Positions 59,086 through 64,000 of a stretch of 64,000 bases of DNA are shown here, one piece after another. Each line of letters begins with the position of its first letter. The stretch's first letter is position 1. Source of the DNA: Branchiostoma floridae (lineage: Eukaryota; Chordata; Leptocardii; Amphioxiformes; Branchiostomatidae); the NCBI RefSeq assembly GCF_000003815.2, contig NW_023365730.1, positions 379,915-443,914 of the forward strand. Direction: 5' to 3'. The notes beneath the pieces are model-generated. The model searched no databases. It was not told where the DNA came from and was given only the letters and a program-made list of their open reading frames with translations. A program made the position numbers and the translations under genes.

Positions 59086-59486
59086 AAGGTGGTTCGAATT
59101 TGGGCGGGCCCTTTCATCTGCCGCCATCTTGGATTATACGAAAGTTCCTAGGTCGGACAGGGGTCAGCAGATTCGTTTATGATATCGGCAAGGTCAATTG
59201 GGTAGATTAGGAGATATCCAGTCACCTAACTTTCCCTTCTGATTAGGGATGCGCCGTTAGCTTTCCTGGTGGGAGGGTGCATCCGAGGGATGGGCCGTTA
59301 ATATCTTTCCTTTTGGGAGGGTACAAACAGTTTTGGAAACTGATGAATGAAAATCCCACAGGAAACTGGTAAATTTACACAATCCATCGTCATATCTGAA
59401 CGTAATCTATCTACATCATTCTATAAATTAATATCTATCTATATCCATCTAGTAAAATATCCATCTATTCATATCTATCTACCGCT

Positions 59487-59489
<3 letters not shown>

Positions 59490-59520
<31 letters not shown>
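59490..59520. repeat. (TC)n microsatellite
   Basis: About 15 CT repeats within a pyrimidine-rich 'tatctatc' region. Confidence 0.9.
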
Positions 59521-59524
<4 letters not shown>

Positions 59525-59852
59525 ATGTATCTATCTATCTAATGTACATACATGTATACACACACACACCGTACTCACAGATATATTTGTGTGTGCACGT
59601 GTTGAATAGTATCTCTTTAAATACGTTATATAACGTATATATTATGTATTATATAATGGGTAAACTTTATATAACGTTACGTAGTTACGGTAGTAAAAAT
59701 AACACTTGGCTACAATATCGTTTCCAATCCCAGGGAGTTCCCAGGCATTAGTTTAGCGTGCGGACAGAAATAGAAACGGTTCGAGACGGATTTAGCAGAA
59801 GTGTGTGTACTGTTTGAACAAGCAAGTGATGCAGACACGTTTGGGCAATGTA

Positions 59853-60410
59853 TATCAGCAGACACCTGTACGTTTATAAACACTAAAGGCGATTACATCT
59901 TTAACCTAATCAGGGTTGAGTTGATGGGAATTAATAGGTCGTGCAATCTAAGCACTGTTCTCCAAACCATTCACGGAAGTCGCTCTACTTGACTAAGACT
60001 TTGAATGTTGAAGCTAGGAAATACAGCGTGTATTTTGACCACGTAGCAGTTGACAATGTTTATCACCAGACATCTTTACGTTTATAAACACTAAAGGCGT
60101 CTACATCTAAATCTAATCAGGGTTGAGTTGATGGGAATTAATAGGTCGTGCAGTCTAAGCAGTGTTCTCCAAACCATTCACGGAAGTCGCTCTACTCGAC
60201 TAAGACTTTGAATGTTGAAGCTAGGAAATACAGCGTGTATTTTGACCACGTACGTAGCAGTTGTCAATGTTTATCACCAGACATCTTTACGTTTATAAAC
60301 ACTAAAGGCGTCTACATCTTTAATCTGATCAGGGTTGAGTTGATGGGAATTAATAGGTCGTGCAGTCTAAGATCTATTCTCCAAAGCGTTCGCGGAAGTC
60401 GCTCTACTAG
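59853..60410. repeat. Three-copy tandem repeat, about 210-bp unit
   Basis: 'cgtttataaacactaaaggc' starts copies at 59871, 60079 and 60290. Each continues with 'cagggttgagttgatgggaa' and, in the first two, 'aagactttgaatgttgaagc'. Open frames across it are side effects. Confidence 0.88.
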
Positions 60411-60529
60411 ACTAGTCTCTGCCAGACTGCCTACGCTGGCCGTTATAGGGAAAATAATTTGGCAGGATTGTTTTTGCTACCAGTGGAGTTGGTCGGCCGC
60501 GCAAAAATATCTCTACCTTATTGAGGTGG

Positions 60530-60712
60530 TAACTGCGGGGTTCGTTTACTGCGGCACTGTTGTGTTATATTTTTATACTTTAGACATTGCGTAATACGGA
60601 TGGTTTAGAATAAGTATGGCTTAGAAGACAACAATATACACGAAAGTTCAAAACGTAAGAAATTCTTTGTCTCTGAAACCGGTGCCCCAATTGCAGTGAG
60701 ATACCAGCGTGA
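60530..60712. mobile_element. Relative of the TGGTATCTCACTGCA foldback family
   Basis: 'tgcggggttcg' (60535) and 'ggtgccccaattgcagtgag' plus 'ataccag' (60682-60709) match the arms of the 36841-37067 element. Confidence 0.55.
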
Positions 60713-60719
60713 ACTGAAT

Positions 60720-60995
60720 CCTCTGACCACGTCCGCCACGTATTTCTGAAAACGTTCAGACTGTACAGGGCAGGCGCGTCGCCCGTACTGGCACGTTAGG
60801 GGGGCGAATCCACAGCCCGATGGCACACAAAGTTTTGCCTGCACGTAAAGTTCTACGGCGTGTCTGCGTGTTCCAAAATCCGTCGGAGTTCGTACGGAGG
60901 CGGTACTTACCACTTACGGATCCCAAAAGATTGCCCACGTTTTGGCACGTAGACAGCACGTATTTGCACGTACGGCGGGTTGTGTCCTTAGCTTA
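60720..60995. mobile_element. ACGTA-rich foldback element, copy C
   Basis: Homologous to copy B in the same orientation, including 'gattgcccacgttttggcac', ending GTACGGCGGGTTGTG then 'tccttagcttaa'. The left terminus is missing. Confidence 0.72.
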
Positions 60996-61590
60996 AGTTT
61001 GGGCATACGTGCGGGTGTGTATTGTGAGCACGTAGCCCTGACACGATCCTGTAAGCCCGCTGTTTATCCCGGACAGGAAGACAAGATTCGCGTCTAAAAC
61101 GTGTTTTGTCGAGGGAACAGGTTCCGGCAATTTCTCAGTTTATCGCGACCATGACCCGAGCTTACCTTTTTATCTCCGGGGAGATTTAGAACGACACGAG
61201 AGGGCTTTGGAGCTCTGAGCCAAGTGGGCAAAAGGGCAAGAACGCCTTCTAAGGCCACAGCAAGTAGATCTTATGGATGACGTTCTCTGCTGACTGAAAA
61301 AATAGTGAGATAGGGCGAAAAAAGATGGTTAAAAAACAAGATGGCTAAATTCTTTTAAATATACGCTGTAAAAACATGAATCAAAGCAACGAAACATTAC
61401 AGCCTAGAAGGCCTTAATTCATGTATTCAAGACGTGAATTAGTGTACTAAAGGTGACAGTAGTGTGGTAGACTGGTATCACTTACTAATATGGCAACTAC
61501 ACTCATTTGCCAATGTTGGTACTTTCTCGTCATGTTGACCATCTCCGAAGGAAAAAAAAACTTTCTTTTTTTCTGAAATCAGGCTAAAAT
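60996..61590. other. No recognisable gene
   Basis: Nothing identified beyond short frames. Confidence 0.5.
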
Positions 61591-61940
61591 TAATGAATGA
61601 ATGAAATACCTTAATTGTACATTCATGCCTCGACGGGCTAGGTACAGGTCACTGATAACAGACATATGCAGAGACAACAAGATACAATTTAACTCATTGA
61701 AGATACTGGGCTAACAGGATGGTCGACATCTTCTCGCTTCTTTGTATAGGTGTAGATATAGGAACAGATAATGTTTAATATACAGGGTTTATCTAGGCGC
61801 ATCAAAAATAGAAATTTATCCGTTGCATTAAAATGTTTAAAATATGGGAACTCTTTTGTGGTATGTTCATAAAGCGCAAATCTTTATTAATGCGCGCACT
61901 GATGTCATCCATAAAATTGACTTGCTGAGGCCTAATGTCT
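61591..61940 (-). mobile_element. 3' region of a CR1/L2-type LINE (probable)
   Basis: The minus strand ends '...ggtatttcattcattcatt' after 'gtacctagcccgtcgaggca'. The upstream part (61880-61930) matches the 3' region of the 56.8-kb LINE fragment. Confidence 0.5.
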
Positions 61941-62580
61941 GGATCTTTCCGTGAGCTAAGAGTGGGAACGGTTAAGGCAGTTCTTTGTCTTAATTACAAG
62001 CGAACAGACCTCAAGGGAGATGAAATACACCTGTGCTGCTTGGTTACACTTTCCTACGATAGGCTGGTCTTCGTCTACTTCCAGATCTGTGAGCTTGCCA
62101 ACGTCTTTGCTGACTGGCGACCATAGGGGCATGGAAAGCGTACTCAGTTGAAACGGACACATACCAGCCGAAAGAAATGTTCGATGAAATTTCGATGGAA
62201 CGCATAAGCAAAAGAAACAAAGGGAACTGAGCTAAAGGCGGTCGAATGCTACGAGTGGATGCCACTGAATGTAGTATCTAATGTATATCGCAAAACAAAA
62301 CTGGTGTGTGCAAGATTTTTCCTTTTTTTTTCATTTCTTAGGGCACGCAAATGGTAGATTTCTACTAATTCTGCAAAGGTTGGCACTATTCGTAGCTATA
62401 GGTATACAAAAGTGACGTTTGGACGTTTGGCGTCTTGTATTGTTAATTCAATTATCAACAAACGTGTTAAAACAATTTATATGAAGTGATTGTCGTAATC
62501 AGTCATTGTGTACGTTTAACTAACGAGCTAAGTCTTGTCTAAAAGTAATTGCTGCTGGGATTAACAAGTGGTGTTCTCAG
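61941..62580. other. No recognisable gene
   Basis: Short frames only. Confidence 0.5.
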
Positions 62581-62639
62581 AAGTGGACAAAGTTGGAAAG
62601 CAAGAAAAAAAAAAGAAACACCCCTTCTGCCGCGTCAAA

Positions 62640-63720
62640 ATTGTCGCCAGTTGGAAAGTGACAGCGGATCAACCAGTGCAAGCGGCGTTTTTTTTTCTAA
62701 GCAACATGCAAAATTGCATTTTCTATTGAGGAATACGAGTTTTTGTTTTGTTTTTCTCTGATACAGGTTCACAAAGCTATGTCTGTGTCAATCAAATGGA
62801 ACAGCGAAAAAAAGCAATGCCCTTCGAGTTCGTAGTTCGAGTTCGTAGAAAACTGACTAGTGCAGATGGAGGCCAGACACACAGTACTTGATGACAACGT
62901 GTTCCACCTTACCCTTGGACACAGCTGGCCAGTAAAGGCACTTCTGTCCCTCAAAATAGCCGGAAAGTGGCAGCGGATCATCCATTGTTAGCATGCTTTA
63001 TAAGCAAATTGCATTTTGTCTTGAGGGACATTAGTTTATTTTATGCCTTTCGAGTCCCACGGAAGACGTACACGTAGAAAGCTGTCAGCTAGTGCAGAGG
63101 CCAGCCGCACCGTAGTTGATGAAAACACTACCCTTGGCCACACCTGCTTACCAGACGGCACTGTGCGTGACCGAGCAAAACTGTACAAAGCCTGTGCAGT
63201 CCCCCCCACCTGGTGTTTAGTCTGATGCACTCTCCTGAGGACTGGTGCATCATCGACGGGTCCTGTCACAGCCTGTAAGAAAAAGTTCCAAGACATCCAC
63301 TCCATATCGAACGACGCCTTTGAACGAATGCCTACTGCCATCAACGACAGAACTGGGGATCGTCGATTTCGGGACGTATGGTAAAGTTGTACAACGAGGA
63401 TGGACATTTCCCTACAATAGTGAACTTGGCACCTTATAGTAGATTAGAAACCAATGTTGTGTACAGAATGACTCTACTCTTATTTCGAGACTGTACGTGC
63501 AATTAGCCTTCGGGCATGATTTTGCAAATAAACTCAATATTGTCTAATTACTTTAAACAGTTCACAACATTGCTTAAAACAAAACAAAAAACACCGTGCG
63601 GTGACTGTGGCTGTACACGTGGCTTTAGGTGTAAACAGGGTGAATGTCGTTCTGAATTTCCAGTTCGGCCCACCTGTTGTTTAGTCTATTGCACTCTCCT
63701 GAGAACTGGTGTACCATTGA
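62640..63720. repeat. Set of local duplications near the window end
   Basis: 'ggaaagtg.cagcggatca' recurs at 62653 and 62963. 'ccttcgagttc' and 'cctttcgagtcc' blocks with 'agtgcaga.ggaggccag' recur at 62820 and 63045. 'cacctg.tgtttagtct.' with 'gcactctcctgag.actggtg' recurs at 63208 and 63670. Confidence 0.65.
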
Positions 63721-64000
63721 CTGGTATACGTGTAGGAGAATTGTTGTACACAATCAGTTAGTACTCACTTTGCTTGCGTTTCTGTGTCTCTCAGACACCT
63801 TTCTCAGAGCTTCTGACTGGAGTTCTGCTACTTGCCGCTATATGCAGATAGTGTAGGTGGCGTTTTTGCGACGTGAACACAATCTCAACCATGGCTAAGT
63901 TTATACACCCCCCCCCCCCTCCCGCGTCCCGGTTCATCACTGGGTTTGACTTTACTATCAAGACGGCCTCCTTAATTTACTGGATCTTCCTAAGTATCTC
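63721..64000. other. No recognisable gene
   Basis: Contains a C run at 63908-63920. Confidence 0.5.

Overview
The window is animal genomic DNA, almost certainly from an amphioxus (genus Branchiostoma). The strongest evidence is a complete, spliced gene at 37197-44449 whose translation matches what I recall of the amphioxus insulin-like peptide precursor (ILP). This peptide has insulin-type B and A domains joined to a long IGF-like C-terminal extension. The surroundings fit: long introns, very sparse coding sequence, dense short inverted-repeat transposons, microsatellites, and no operons or bacterial signals. I cannot settle the species; B. floridae is a reasonable guess.

Layout. From 1 to 34 kb I find no convincing protein-coding exon. 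This stretch holds a duplicated block with E-box and nuclear-receptor-like motifs (0-0.5 kb), several families of foldback elements (2.4, 10.1, 11.3, 12.8, 13.7, 18.5, 29.2, 30.0, 30.8 and 33.2 kb), and a four-copy tandem array carrying RFX X-boxes and CRE sites (17.1-17.8 kb). It also has a CGCGAA-type repeat (21.5 kb), a TATA-bearing possible promoter (27.3 kb), a GC-rich island (27.7-28.1 kb) and tRNA-derived SINE pieces (31.2 and 32.1 kb).

The ILP locus runs from about 34.0 to 45.1 kb. It has a CpG-rich presumed promoter and 5'UTR exon ending at a GTAAGA donor (34838), then coding exon 2 (signal peptide and B domain), exon 3 (C, A, D and the start of E) and exon 4 (rest of E). A candidate poly(A) signal lies at 45069. 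Intron 2 interrupts the C peptide in phase 1, the same place as in vertebrate insulin genes. The introns are full of local duplications and foldback elements, including a perfect 23-bp-arm hairpin and a duplicated decoy splice-acceptor region.

From 45 to 64 kb the sequence is again repeat-dominated. It contains a Tc1/mariner-like nested foldback (47.7-48.6 kb), tandem duplications, a satellite-like array running into a G-rich minisatellite (50.7-52.5 kb) and LINE 3' ends (53.6, 54.0 and 61.6 kb). It also contains a piggyBac-like element with TTAA target sites (55.2-56.7 kb) and a LINE fragment split by a foldback element (56.8-57.6 kb).

The piggyBac-like element contains the only assembly gap (100 N). 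The sequence right of the gap looks like a badly base-called second copy of the sequence to its left, so this is probably an assembly error. The main biology is one secreted growth-factor/hormone gene in a repeat-rich neighbourhood. I found no multi-gene system, and the RFX/CRE array is the best candidate for something undescribed.
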